DNA of 64,000 bases from Theristus sp. LFF4_11 (lineage: Eukaryota; Nematoda; Chromadorea; Monhysterida; Xyalidae): positions 1 through 64,000 of the forward strand of contig JASANC010001387.1 of NCBI GenBank assembly GCA_030248135.1, given 5' to 3'. The notes under the pieces were generated by a model. That model saw only the letters and a list, made by a program, of their open reading frames with translations. It made no database searches and was not told the DNA's origin. The position numbers and the translations under genes are program-made. Below, one piece after another: positions 36,201-47,870 of this stretch. How positions within the stretch are numbered: position 1 is the first letter of the stretch; each line of letters opens with the position of its first letter.

Positions 36201-38728
36201 CCCCCCACAAATAATCCCCCATGGGGGATTATTGGAAACCTGTTTGAAACACATACCCAGCGAATTCAGTGGCTGGTTGCAGTGAAAATGATGAAATTGT
36301 GCTATTATCTTTCATTTTGGTCCCGGTTCTCTATGCCTTTGCACACAGGGATAGGAAAAACGTTTCAAGAATCCGCGGGAATTCAAAATTGGGTTACGGT
36401 AGCTGACAAAAGACGTCGGATGACGTCATGCGTCTGGTTTGGTGTCCGGCTTTTCCCCAACGCGTGAAACTTTTGTGCACGCGGTCTTCCTGTAACGATA
36501 ATACCAAAGGCCCCAAATGGATGGTTAATGGTAATTTCATTACAAAAGTCTGTTATAAAAGGAAATTTCTATGTAGAGTAGAAGTTTCTGCGACTTTCTT
36601 GCCTGACATGCAAGGTATTTTTGCTATTTTTCAATAAACCCCCACCCCTAGAATTTGTTTATTAATAAACCCCTACCAATAATCCCCCCCCCCCCACCAA
36701 TAAACCACCCCAAAAGTCGCTGACGTATTATTCCCCATGGGGGTTTATTGGAGGTAATGCGGTACGAGAATTTATGGGCAACGTTATGTTCACGGGACAC
36801 TTTTCGACCCAACGTTGCCCATAAATTCTTATAATAGCGTTTGTACGGGTGATGCAACACGCGCGCAATGCACAGCACACACGCGCGCAGCGTTCCAACA
36901 CTTTTGGCCGCCACTGTACATACACGTGCTGCACCCACGCTACAAGGTGGCGCAGAAGTAGTGGCCAACACTTCTGCGCCACCCTGTATCTTCGTTATCA
37001 CAGGCGCCACCCTGTATCTTCGTTATCACAGAGCAGGCGCGTCAAACAAAAATGTACGAACTGGTGCGTGCCGTGCTTGTCCTTCCAATCGTTTTTCTTA
37101 AACAGGAAAATGTATGAACAGCATGTGGCACGTATCGGGGCACCATTTCGTACTTTTTTGTTATTATTAATACCTGTTTTTGTTCGTTTTTATTTTTTTA
37201 TTTTTTTATCATTTTTTATACTTTTGTTGCAAAGTCTTGCGTATAAGGTCTCTTAATACAATGAATTTGAAAATCAACAATTTCTGAAAAAGTGGAATTT
37301 TGTGTGACAACCTTGTAAGTGGGAGGAGGTCTTGTAAAGCTAAGATTAGAAATTCCGAGTTTTATAAACGGAGTGGGATTTCGACCAAGTTATAATTTTG
37401 AATTTTTTGGTTTCCCACCGTGTGACACTCCGCCCACTTTTGCGCGGGGTCTTATAAGTGGGAGGAACTTTGTATGCAAGACTTTACGGTGATGCGTTTT
37501 TCGCGATTGTCACACCCTGTTCTATTTCATTGTTTAGTTGCCAGTTATTTCCAGAGCACCCATAGCCCTCACAAAAAAACATTGCGACGAATTCCGAAAA
37601 GCTGCAACAGTGTCAAACAGTTTCTCATCAGTGCGCAGGCTAACCGTTAGATTCACAGCAATCTCCGCTGCGAGTGTCTTGCCGTTGTCCACCATGACGT
37701 TCTCCGCCTCCGTTCGTGCAAACAGACGACCTTCGCCAACGTTTCCGTGGAGATGTTTTTTGCAATGGCCTTTCGCTTCTTCCCATCCCGCTAGAAGGCC
37801 AATCTTGTAGAAGCAGACGGTTTTGCCCGAAGGAACCTGAATGAAACAAAACACGCCTCGATTGGAATTGTGCTTGCTGAGAAGAGAAGTGCGAGCAGTT
37901 TCTTCATCTGGCACGTCATGTCACGGAATTTCACGTCATGACACGAGGTGAAGTGACGTGATCAACAGCACACATACAACTCTATTTAAGCAAAGTATGT
38001 AAGAAGGTGCCTCGCCTCTTTATGAAGATAAATCGTTTTGATGTTATTCCCCTCATCAGACGCCACCGCGCTTTGGCAGATGTCGGTGTCTGTTTTAAAC
38101 AATCATGGTTGTTAAAAGCTAGAATAAAATTCATTTCATGCATTTCATTTCGCAAGACACGCACACCTACTCCAATGAAACCGTAAAAAAGCATAATATG
38201 GGCGGACAGACGCCTTACGCCAGAAAACTATGCCGCCAGTGTATCCATAGCTCTCTACTCTAATACAGTAACTACACTGGTTTTCGACAAAAACTTTCGG
38301 ATTCTCTCCGCTTCATGGATATAGCAACCGAAACAGGTCACCGAAACCGAAATCGGGCTGAGATCACTGGTGCCCCCAGGACATAGAGCGGGGCTTGGAG
38401 GCTGTCCCCCTCACGTGGCGAGGGTATTGGTCCCACGGGATGGTGAGCCGTCCGTTCCCCAAACCCACCGGAGTCTGGTACCTTCGGGTTTTCGAAATCG
38501 GTGGGGGAGGCGCTTCAAATATAATTTAAAAAATTTAATAATGCATCAGCTGCAGTGCACGCTCACGTGCAGGCTGGGGCACCACCAATTGCGCAGTGCA
38601 GCCGCAATCAACAGTAAGGGGGGGGTAACCCAATATGAAGAAGGGGGGGGGTAACACGATTTACCTGTAGCTCCCCAACACGTCTGCAGCAACAAGCCAA
38701 TGAGCATCAACCAAATCGACCACCACAT
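33239..38728 (-). CDS. Lectin receptor copy 2: signal peptide, CTLD, stalk, TM, altered tail
   Basis: Minus-strand exons: signal peptide 38665-38728 (MWWSIWLMLIGLLLQTC), CTLD-A 37573-37836 (264 nt), CTLD-B 35776-35941 (166 nt), stalk 34458-34616 (159 nt), TM 34067-34171 (105 nt), tail about 33239-33486. From CTLD-A to the tail all splice sites and phases agree. CTLD: CFYKIG, GWEEAKGHC, NLTVSL, WIDGEKNKDGYC, PFLCQI, with NLT and NSS sequons. The stalk is mostly Thr, Pro and Ser. The TM exon encodes EPWLYVAIAVGSPLLLSLAV. Predicted product: a type I cell-surface lectin; ligand unknown. The tail keeps LCDKCGG and SDYSVG but breaks near 33335 next to MITE B1, which replaces the last ~28 residues of copy 4. 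The CTLD intron (35942-37572) carries nested MITEs. The link from signal peptide to CTLD-A is unresolved. The gene may still be functional with a changed C-terminus. Confidence 0.65.
33540..33749 (-). mobile_element. MITE with TGACGTCA in its termini, copy D2
   Basis: TCAAACGTGTCC...GGGACACGTTTAA with AAATGACGTCAT next to both ends. It lies in the intron between the TM and tail exons of lectin copy 2. Confidence 0.85.
35300..35452 (+). mobile_element. tRNA-derived SINE, copy S5
   Basis: GGCCTGGGTGGCAGCGTGTTA, then GGGGGATCAAGCCCC with an expanded C run, GGACACTTAATGGCAGAG and a CCCTGGCTAAACACATCG tail. It lies between the CTLD-B and stalk exons of lectin copy 2. Confidence 0.8.
36050..36916. 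mobile_element. Tc1-like MITE with CAGTGGCGGCCAAAAGTG ends, copy E1, hosting MITE C3
   Basis: Left end CAGTGGCGGCCAAAAGTG; right end CACTTTTGGCCGCCACTG; TA flanks on both sides (36048-36049, 36917-36918). The ends look like Tc1/mariner termini. Without the nested C-rich MITE the element would be about 235 bp. An internal palindrome (GAATTTATGGGCAACGTT facing AACGTTGCCCATAAATTC) is also present. Confidence 0.85.
36133..36764. mobile_element. C-rich palindromic MITE, copy C3, nested in E1
   Basis: TACCGTATTACC to GGTAATGCGGTA with CCCCCATGGGGG near each end. It is longer than other copies because of an extra stretch (TTGGTCCCGGTTCTCTATGC...) in the core. It lies in the CTLD intron of lectin copy 2. 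Confidence 0.85.
37227..37491 (+). mobile_element. MITE with CCGTAAAGTCTTGC ends, copy B2
   Basis: GCAAAGTCTTGCGTATAAGG to TGCAAGACTTTACGGT, with the internal GTGACACTCCGCCCACTTT motif shared by all copies. It lies in the CTLD intron of lectin copy 2, near exon A. Confidence 0.8.
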
Positions 38729-38776
38729 CTTGAAACAGCAGCAGATGTTGACTGTAGCCAGTGTTGAAATAAAATG

Positions 38777-40669
38777 GCCAGACGGAGTGCTACATTATGA
38801 AAGAAATGCACATTGCACATGCATCTTCATCAAAAATCCATTCCACTGGTACGGGTGCAGCGGCTGCACACGCACAGCATCTACTCATCTGTGGAGAAGT
38901 GTCGGGAACCTATCTGTGATACTTGTCGATGTGGAAAATGGACCAGAAAACAAACTGGAATGATGAACTGATTCCATTCAGCGTTGCATTATCAGTCTGT
39001 CCTTCAATTCACCAGTTTTTTTTTAATTATTTCAAAGGCTGTGAGCTCTGCATCTGTCTGCCTGTCTGTTCCCTCTGCTGTGCCACAGTGCAAGCAAAAA
39101 AAGTGACGGTGCTGTTCTGTTTGACGTGAGTCGTGAGGCATACAAATAATATAAACTTGATTGATTTATGAAAATCGGCTAAAATCACTTTTCAGTGATG
39201 TTTTCGTGTCTCTTGTTCAGTTCAGTTTCAGAGATCCTCCGATTTCCGTCTGCGATTGCTGCCTGATTGGATTGTACTGTGCCATAGTGAGTTTGGCTGC
39301 CACAAATTTTTGATAGTGCACAAAGTTTTGAACAACCGATCTAATGTGCGTCTAGAAATTGTTCGTCGTTGTAGCCTGGTGGTGATACCACCAATTTGTA
39401 TCAGTGATACAAATATCATGATATCACCAGTGATACAACGATTCGTTTTTCATTTGTTTTTCTGGGCAAGCCAATCAACCAACCGACCTTCATTTCGAAT
39501 TTCATTTTAAGATTTCTGTTTCTGGTCATCATGGTCTTGTGCATTATGCAACCAATCACCGTGTCACTTGTTTGTTTCTCTGGGTCAACCAATCAGAATC
39601 TCTGGTATCTCTTGAGATCGCGAAAAACGGCCGAAAGCACACGAATGGCGCCGCTTCAGCTTCTTCACCACGTTCCTTAATTCAAGAAGTTGCAACAAGG
39701 AATTGCTTTTTCTCTTTTTGATTGAAAAACTAAGCGACAGAAAACTAAATGAGTTTGGCTGCCACACCTTTTTAAAACGTCTATTTCTGTTTGCAAAGCG
39801 TGATTACTTATAATTCACGCTCCGGTTTTCTTTTTGCTGTTTAGTACAAATTATTTCTTTCCCTATGTAGGCCAACCCAGATGCAGATGCACTTGTTGCT
39901 GGATGATGATTTGATTGATGCTGTTGCGGTTTTGTATTGGAGACTTCTTGTTGGACAGTTTTGTGATGCGAAGATGAAAGTGAAAAACGCAGAGGGAATG
40001 AACACTTTCATCCGTTTGGGGGTTTTAGTCAGCACGGTCAGTTACTGTTAGGTTGGTTTGTCGTACTAAATCAAACCACTGATGTTGGCAGACGTTGCCT
40101 AAACTAGCCTAAACCAAAACCTATCTTAATCATAAAGTCTAATTTTGAGCTAAACATTATCCTGACCTAATCCTAACCTAAGCCAAGCCTTTTCAAGATG
40201 GAAGATGTCAGAACAACTGCGTTTTGAACAAGTTCTTGTTGGGGCCGGTGCGTGTGCACGCGCGCTAGTGGATCATGAGCATGAGCATGCCGATGCCCGT
40301 GCACGTGCGCTTTAGTAATGAAGCTTTAGGTACTGTTACGTGTTTGTGACCGTTTTAAATTTTTTGAAAACTTAACCATTTTCTTCTAAATGTTTCGGAC
40401 TAATTTTTAAGTTGTCTCATATTTGAAATCTGATGTTTCACGGTGTTTTTCTTATAAAAGAGTGACGCTTATTTTTCACGATACATGTCTGTTTTTAACC
40501 GGTTTTACCTTCATGTGTGTTTTGCACCACGTGAAAGCTTTATACCGGTACTGTACATTAATGTGTTCTTGTTTCCTTTGTAGAAATGTACTCACGTATT
40601 CAGTTCCGTTACAAACAGTTCATACACCATGAATCCAGTTTTAACATAACGAACGACTCAAGTTTAAGA
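38777..40669. repeat. Upstream region of lectin copy 2; repeats only
   Basis: 38777-38940 is an inverted copy of about 49560-49705. The stretch 38940-39880 is single-copy here and contains palindromes at 39366-39431. 39880-40669 repeats the upstream block of copy 1 (GCAGATGCACTTGTTGCTGG, CCTAACCTAAGCC, CACCACGTGAAAGC). No supportable exon was found. Confidence 0.55.
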
Positions 40670-41175
40670 TTATCTAAAAATGCGTGAGACGCATATAAAA
40701 GGAGGAATATGGCCTTGTGTAAGCAGTGAAAGACTTGGCTCGACAACGCTTTTCAAGTCTCTGATGTGGTACACACGGATACAAGTACATAAGAGTCATA
40801 TTTTTGCGCCGTTTATTTATGATTTCGGTTGCACATGGCAACCCTCGTGCTTTGTATTGTAGACAAATGACCTTTCACATTTGCGGATTTCGGGCATTTA
40901 GCGACCACTAAAACTACTAAAATAACAATCAGACTTTAGCTCGCTGACACTGGTTTGTTCAGGACAAATTGTATCGCAGAAGCATTGCGGAACGCAAGGT
41001 CTCCTGTGGCAAAGGCAATGACTCACGGGACAGACGGTTTATCCTGCCACACTAGTTGAAGGTGACACCGGTAAAAAAGGTGAAAATCAACGGAAGACAA
41101 CTCCTTTTTGTCACTGGTGCTGGTGTGTACACAGCGGTGCGTACGTTAACAACAACGAAAAAGCTACATGCAACA
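40670..41175. mobile_element. Partial copy of the TTATCTAAAAATGCG TIR element (F2)
   Basis: Begins TTATCTAAAAATGCGTGAGA with the same ATATAAAAGGAGG segment as the 43370 element, then follows that element's opposite end in reverse order. It stops at the truncated TM exon of lectin copy 3, so one terminus is missing. Confidence 0.6.
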
Positions 41176-41469
41176 GCCCCCATTCACGGCCAACGACAAC
41201 AGAAGCGGAGAACCCACTGCGATGGCGACATACAACCACGGTTCCCAAATGCTCTCTCCAGCGGTGGTTGCTCTGGAGCAAAACTTTTCAGTTGAAATGT
41301 TTGTTTCAATAAGATGAATGAAGTGCTAGCAGCGTTTTAAAATTGAAAGATCATTTGGTGCAGCGGCTCTTTCCAACGGCAAAACATCATTGGTGTACTA
41401 GGAAAATGTCCGCTATTTTGCGACATACGTGGCTTTTTCGTCCACAGTGTTGCGCAGTGCCCATTGTAA

Positions 41470-41928
41470 TACCGTATTACCCCCATTATCCCCCCACCAT
41501 TAATCCCCCCCAATAAACCCCCACCCCCACGACAAGTTTCCGAATAATCCCCCCCCCCCAAATAATCCCCCATGGGGGTTAATTGGAAACCTGTTTGAAA
41601 CACATACCCAGCGAATTCAGTGGCTGAATGCAGTGACATTGGTGAAATTGTGCTACCAAAGGCCCCAAAGGGATGAGTTAATGGTAATTTCATTACAAAA
41701 GGCTGTTACAAAAGGAAATCTCTATGAAAAGTAGAAGTTTCTGCGACTTTCTTGCCTGCCATGCAAGGTATTGTATTTTTGCTATTTTTCAACAAACCCC
41801 CACCTCTAGAATTTGTTTGTAAATACACCCCCCCCCCCCACCAATAATCCCCCCACCAATAAACCCCCACCCCTAAAAGTCGCTGACGTATTAACCCCCC
41901 GTGGGGGTTTATTGGAGGTAATACGGTA
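41470..41928. mobile_element. C-rich palindromic MITE, copy C4
   Basis: TACCGTATTACC to GGTAATACGGTA with the standard core. It lies in the stalk-TM intron of lectin copy 3, a different site from copies C3, C6 and C7, so it is an independent insertion. Confidence 0.85.
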
Positions 41929-42283
41929 TAGTGAAGTGCGAAAACTTGAAACCAATAGCTTACGGTAACTGCGGTGTTCTGTCTCGACACGATCTTGCAC
42001 CAAGACCGTAAACTCCGTATCGGCTCAGTGTTTTCGCATTTCACTCACTGCCTCTTTGTGTGCTCACAAACTTTGTGACATTCGTTGTCCTCTCCGTTGT
42101 GTTTGGCTCGAGTGCAGACGACGACGTGGGCACGATAGGAGGCTCGGTGGGGGGCGGAGTCGGCTGCTCGGTGCTAGGAGGGGGTGGGGTTGTGGTTGTG
42201 GGCGGTTCTGGAAATAATATATATTTGGTCTGTGCATGTTTTTTAAACGTAAAAGCCAACGTGCACCACACAACGCAGTGTCA

Positions 42284-42456
42284 CCCTCGTGGCCTGGTGG
42301 TAGTGCGTTAGACTACAGTCTGTGCGCTAGGGGATCGAGCCCCCGCCGAGGGGTGTATGGGCACTTAATGACAGAACAAAACTCGATGGGCTCCCTACTC
42401 AATAACGTTCTGTACACTTCTCCAGGTTAGCCCTGGTTAAAAACCTTGCCTAAAAA
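42284..42456 (+). mobile_element. tRNA-derived SINE, copy S6
   Basis: Best full-length plus-strand copy: CACCCTCGTGGCCTGG, A-box-like GGTAGTGCGTTAG, B-box-like GGGGATCGAGCCCC, GGTGTATGGGCACTTAATGA and a TTAGCCCTGGTTAAAAACC tail. Confidence 0.85.
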
Positions 42457-43369
42457 TCCCAACAACAAAAAAACAACAACGCTTTTGATTCCAATTGTGA
42501 CACTTTCATCCAATTTGAAAAGCCGCACAAAAAACTGTTCAAACTCAAAAATCTAATCGACAAAAATACCAAGGGTGATCTGGCAAAGAAATGGCAGCGA
42601 ATTCGAGCAGTAATCCCTGTTTTCATCTGGTCGAAATCGACTTCTTTCTTGTTCCACATATACACTTGGGCAGTAACCATCTTTGTTTTTCTCACCACCG
42701 ATCCACAGAGAATATGAAGAATAATCGTAACTATTCTGAAATTTTCAAATGTCTAGTGGCATGAAAAACGGCCGTGCGTTTTTTCGAACCATTCTCGTGA
42801 GACCGTGAGGCAGCGTGGCACACCATTGCACGGGCACGATTCTACACCTGCTGCACTTAAACTACAGGATGGCGCGGAAGTGGTGGTGGCCACCACTTTG
42901 TTCTGTATTACTGTTTTGTTGCCAGTTATTTCCAGAGTACCCATAGCCCTAAAAAAAAACACATTGCGACGAGTTCCGAAATGCTGCAACAGTGTCAAAC
43001 AGTTTCTCATCAGTGCGCAGGCTAACCGTTAGATTCACAGCAATCTCCGCTGCGAGTGTCTTGCCGTTGTCCACAATGACGTTCTCCGCCTCCTTTCGTG
43101 CAAACAGACGACCTTCGCCAACGTTTCCGTGGAGATGTTTTTTGCAATGGCCTTTCGCTTCTTCCCATCCCGCTAGAAGGCCAACCTTGTAGAAGCAGAC
43201 GGTTTTGCCCGAAGGAACCTGAATGAAACAAAACACGCCTCAATTGGAATTGTGTTTGCTGAGAAGTGAAGTGCGAGCAGTTTCTTCATCTGGCACGTGA
43301 TGTCACCACGGAATTTCACGTCATGACACGAGGTGAAGTGACGAGGTCAATAGCACACATACAACTCTA

Positions 43370-44401
43370 TTATCTAAAAATGCGGGAGACGCATATAAAA
43401 GGAGGAATATGGCCTTGTGTAAGCAGTGAAAGACTTGGCTCGACAACGCTTTTCAAGTCTCTGATGTGGTACACATGGATACAAGTACATAAGAGTCATA
43501 TTTTTGCGCCGCGTTTGTTGTTTAAAAGCTTGCTGAAAAGCGTAAAAACTTTGAAGTTATCTAGATATTTTCAATTGTCCTCTTCAGTTTAGTCGAAAAT
43601 CACATCATGTGCGAAATTCTGTATAGCATGGCCGAATAAATGAGGCTGTCCATCAAGGCGGGATTAGTCGCTGACTATGAGTTGTCTTTTTCAAAAATGC
43701 CAACATAATTTCCAATCAGGTTGCAAGGGAGAAAGAATGAACAGAATAATACGGATAATCCATTAGTTTAAAAAAAACGCGTCAAATTTGGCATACAATT
43801 TGGTTTCTGAACTTCTTTTTCTTTCATTCAAAATTCGCGCGCTCCTTGCACCCTGAAAAAAACTGCCATGTTTAATCGGCTATACTGTAAATTCTGTGCA
43901 AAAAACAGAAACATCAGAGATTGCAAAACATTGCTGCATGTAGCTTTATCGTTGTTGCTGACGTACGCACCGCTGTGCACACAGCAGCACCAGTGCAAAA
44001 AGCGTTGTCTTCCGTTGATTTTCACCTTTTTACCAAACTCTTGTGACAGGATAAACCGGTGAGTCATTGCCACAGAAGGAGACCTTGCGTTCCCAATGCC
44101 TCTTCGATAACTTTGTGCAAACCAGTGTCAGCGATCTAAAGTCTGATCGTTATTTTAGTGGTTTTAGAGGTCGCTAAATGCTAGAAAAAAGCAAATGGGA
44201 AAGTTTCATTTGTCTACAATGTACGAGGGTTGCCACTTGCAACCGAAATAAAAAATAGACGGCGCAAAAATATGACTCTTATGTACTTGTATCCATGTGT
44301 ACCACATCAGAGACTTGAAAAGCGTTGTCGAGCCAAGTCTTTCACTGCTTACACAAGGCCATATTCCTCCTTTTATATGCGTCTCCCGCATTTTTAGATA
44401 A
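43370..44401. mobile_element. TIR element F1 (about 1.03 kb) with 143-bp inverted ends containing a TATA-like box
   Basis: TTATCTAAAAATGCGGGAGA at the left and its reverse complement at the right (ending 44401), near-identical over about 143 bp each, with TA on both flanks. Both ends contain GCATATAAAAGGAGG, a TATA-box-like motif pointing inward. No transposase frame was found, so it is non-autonomous. Confidence 0.8.
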
Positions 44402-44489
44402 TATTCTGACTTTTACATAAGCCCCAAAGGTCGGACCAAAATCACAATACGTTGGTCACACATTCTTCTAAACCCTGGACAACTCAGGT

Positions 44490-47450
44490 TTTTCATTTTT
44501 CGTTTTAGGCCAATTTCGTCAATGCTATTTTTACGGCCGATTCGCCCAAAATCGTCACGATTCAGTACCTAGAATTGCTCACATAAGAAAACTGACCCAA
44601 AAGCCGTGATCGGCGCAATGAATTACCATGGAAAACACCGATTTCTTGTTTTTCATTTCTGGACCGGTTTCACTAAATTCCACGGCCGATTCGCCCGAAA
44701 TCGTCACGATTCGGTATCTAGAGTTGCTCACATGAAAAAAACTAACACAAAATCCGTGATCAGTGTATTTAATTACCATGGAAAACACCGTTTTGTTTTT
44801 CATTTCTGGACCGATTTCGCCAATTTCTACGGCCGATTTGCCCGAAATCGTCACGATTCGGCATCTAGAGTTGCTCACATGAAAAAAACTAACACAAAAT
44901 CCGTGATCAGTGTATTTAATTACCATGGAAAACACCGTTTTGTTTTTCATTTCTGGACCGATTTCGCCAATTTCTACGGCCGATTCGTCCGAAATCGTCA
45001 CGATTCGGTATCTAGAGTTGCTCACATGAAAAAAACTAACACAAAATCCGTGATCAGTGTATTTAATTACCATGGAAAACACCGTTTTGTTTTTCATTTC
45101 TGGACCGATTTCGCCAATTTCTACGGCCGATTTGCCCGAAATCGTCACGATTCGGTATCTAGAGTTGCTCACATAAAAAACTAACCCAAAATCCGTGATC
45201 AGTGCATTGAATTACCATGGAAAACGCCGTTTTCTTTTTTTTCATTTCTGGACCGATTTCGCTGTAGTCCACGGCCGACTCGCCCGAAATCGTCACGATT
45301 CGGTAACTAGAGTTGCTCACTTAAAAAAAACTAACACAAAATCCGTGATCAGCGCATTGAATTACCCTGGAAAACACCCTTTTCTTATTTTTCGTTTCTG
45401 GACCGATTTCGCCAATTTCCACGGCCGATTCGCCCGAAATCGTCACGGTTCAGCATCTAGAGTAGCTCACGTAAGAAAACTAACCAAAATCCGTGATCAC
45501 CGCATTGAATTACCCTGGAAAACATCTTTTTCTTGTTTTTCGTTTCCGGACCGATTTCGCCAATTTCCACGACCGATTCGCCCGAAATCGTCACGATTCA
45601 GTATCTAGAGTTGCTCACATAAGAAAACTAATCGAAAATCCGTGGTCAGCGCATTGAATTACCATGGAAAACACCCTTTTCTTGTTTTTCGTTTCTGGAC
45701 CGATTTCGCCAATTTCCACGGCCGATTCGCCCGAAATCGTCACGATTCAGCATCTAGAGTTGCTCACGTAAGAAAACTAACCCAAAATTCGTGATCAGCG
45801 CATTGAATTACCCTGGAAAACACCCTTTTCTTGTTTTTCGTTTCTGGACCGATTTCGCCAATTTCGACGGCCGATTCGCCCGAAATCGTCACGATTCAGT
45901 ATCTAGAGTTGCTCACGTAAGAAAACTAACCCAAAATCCGTGATCAGCGCATTGAATTACTCTGGAAAACACCCTTTTCTTGTTTTTCGTTTCTGGACCG
46001 ATTTCGCCAATTTCGACGGCCGATTCGCCCGAAATCGTCACGATTCGGTATCTAGAGTTGCTCACATAAGAAAACTAACCCAAAATCCGTGATCAGCGCA
46101 TTGAATTACCATGGAAAACACCGATTTCTTGTTTTTCATTTCTGGACCGGTTTCACTAAATTCCACGGCCGATTCGCCCGAAATCGTCACGATTCGGTAT
46201 CTAGAGTTGCTCACATGAAAAAACTAACACAAAATCCGTGATCAGTGTATTTAATTACCATGGAAAACACCGTTTTGTTTTTCATTTCTGGACCGATTTC
46301 GCCAATTTCTACGGCCGATTTGCCCGAAATCGTCACGATTCGGTATCTAGAGTTGCTCACATAAAAAACTAACCCAAAATCCGTGATCAGTGCATTGAAT
46401 TACCATGGAAAACGCCGTTTTCTTTTTTTTCATTTCTGGACCGATTTCGCTGTAGTCCACGGCCGACTCGCCCGAAATCGTCACGATTCGGTAACTAGAG
46501 TTGCTCACTTGAAAAAAACTAACACAAAATCCGTGATCAGCGCATTGAATTACCCTGGAAAACACCCTTTTCTTATTTTTCGTTTCTGGACCGATTTCGC
46601 CAATTTCCACGGCCGATTCGCCCGAAATCGTCACGGTTCAGCATCTAGAGTAGCTCACGTAAGAAAACTAACCAAAATCCGTGATCACCGCATTGAATTA
46701 CCCTGGAAAACATCTTTTTCTTGTTTTTCGTTTCCGGACCGATTTCGCCAATTTCCACGACCGATTCGCCCGAAATCGTCACGATTCAGTATCTAGAGTT
46801 GCTCACATAAGAAAACTAATCCAAAATCCGTGATCAGCGCATTGAATTACCATGGAAAACACCCTTTTCTTGTTTTTCGTTTCTGGACCGATTTCGCCAA
46901 TTTCCACGGCCGATTCGCCCGAAATCGTCACGATTCAGCATCTAGAGTTGCTCACGTAAGAAAACTAACCCAAAATTCGTGATCAGCGCATTGAATTACC
47001 CTGGAAAACACCCTTTTCTTGTTTTTCGTTTCTGGACCGATTTCGCCAATTTCGACGGCCGATTCGCCCGAAATCGTCACGATTCAGTATCTAGAGTTGC
47101 TCACGTAAGAAAACTAACCCAAAATCCGTGATCAGCGCATTGAATTACTCTGGAAAACACCCTTTTCTTGTTTTTCGTTTCTGGACCGATTTCGCCAATT
47201 TCGACGGCCGATTCGCCCGAAATCGTCACGATTCGGTATCTAGAGTTGCTCACATAAGAAAACTAACCCAAAATCCGTAATCAGCGCATTGAATTACCCT
47301 GGAAAACATAGTTTTCTTGTTTTTCATTTCTGGACCGATTTCGCCGATTTCCACGGCCGATTCGCCGGAAATCGTCACGATTCAGCATCTAGAGTTGCTC
47401 ACGTAAGAAAACTAACCCAAAATCCGTGATCAGCGCATTGAATTACTACG
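44490..47450 (+). repeat. Satellite array, monomer about 147-149 bp, ~20 units with higher-order structure
   Basis: Each monomer contains AATTACCATGGAAAAC (or ACCCTGG), TTCTGGACCGATTTCGCCAA, GCCCGAAATCGTCACGATTC, TCTAGAGTTGCTCAC and AAAATCCGTGATCAG. Spacings of the AATTACC mark at 44771, 44918 and 45065 are exactly 147. A block starting at 45210 recurs almost unchanged at 46398 (1188 bp, eight monomers), and the unit at 44621 recurs at 46104 (ten monomers), so higher-order units were duplicated. Because 147 is a multiple of 3, long open frames appear on both strands; they are by-products. Confidence 0.95.
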
Positions 47451-47589
47451 GACTAGACATTTTTCCTATTATTTTTCGTAGCTCAGACAAAATTTGTAAG
47501 AGTGAAAACTGATACTCAGTCAAAATGCTACGAACTTTCAAAAATGCACAATTTTAACTCAAAAAAGTGCCCGGGCAAAAAAATAAACT

Positions 47590-47870
47590 AAATTTTCAGA
47601 AAATACGGATGAAATTACCCTAGGAAACATTTTTGTTCAACTGTGAAAGTGTCCCAGCTAAAAATTGAAAGGGCGAACACTTAAAACCAGGTGAAAACCC
47701 TCCAAACAATTAAAAATGCCCAATTTTTTACCCAAAAACAGGGTCTGGGTAAAAAATTAACCCGATTTCCAAAATCTCCGGATGGAATTACCCCAGGGAA
47801 CATTTTTGTTCGACTGTGAAAGTGTTGCAGGCAAAAATTTAAAGGGCGAACACATGTTGATTATTATACA
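47590..47870 (+). repeat. Second, diverged satellite: two ~173-bp units
   Basis: GGATGAAATTACCCTAGG...AAAGGGCGAACAC at about 47609 repeats at about 47782 with roughly 80 percent identity by eye. It follows the main satellite and shares only the AATTACC core with it. Confidence 0.65.

Larger units (their letters stand above)
33335..38770 (+). repeat. Segmental duplication unit, partner of 54603-59790
   Basis: From CTCGAGTCTCCTGAGACACC rightward, the sequence matches 54603-59790 in direct orientation with few differences, through the whole lectin gene body and its nested transposons. The right part (35362 to about 40555) also matches 60198-64000 inverted. Confidence 0.85.

Noticed and set aside
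44579..45184. Open frames of 190-200 codons on both strands of the satellite
   Set aside because: Three 147-bp monomers keep the frame because 147 is divisible by 3; the peptide repeats with the DNA and breaks where monomers are 148-149 bp.
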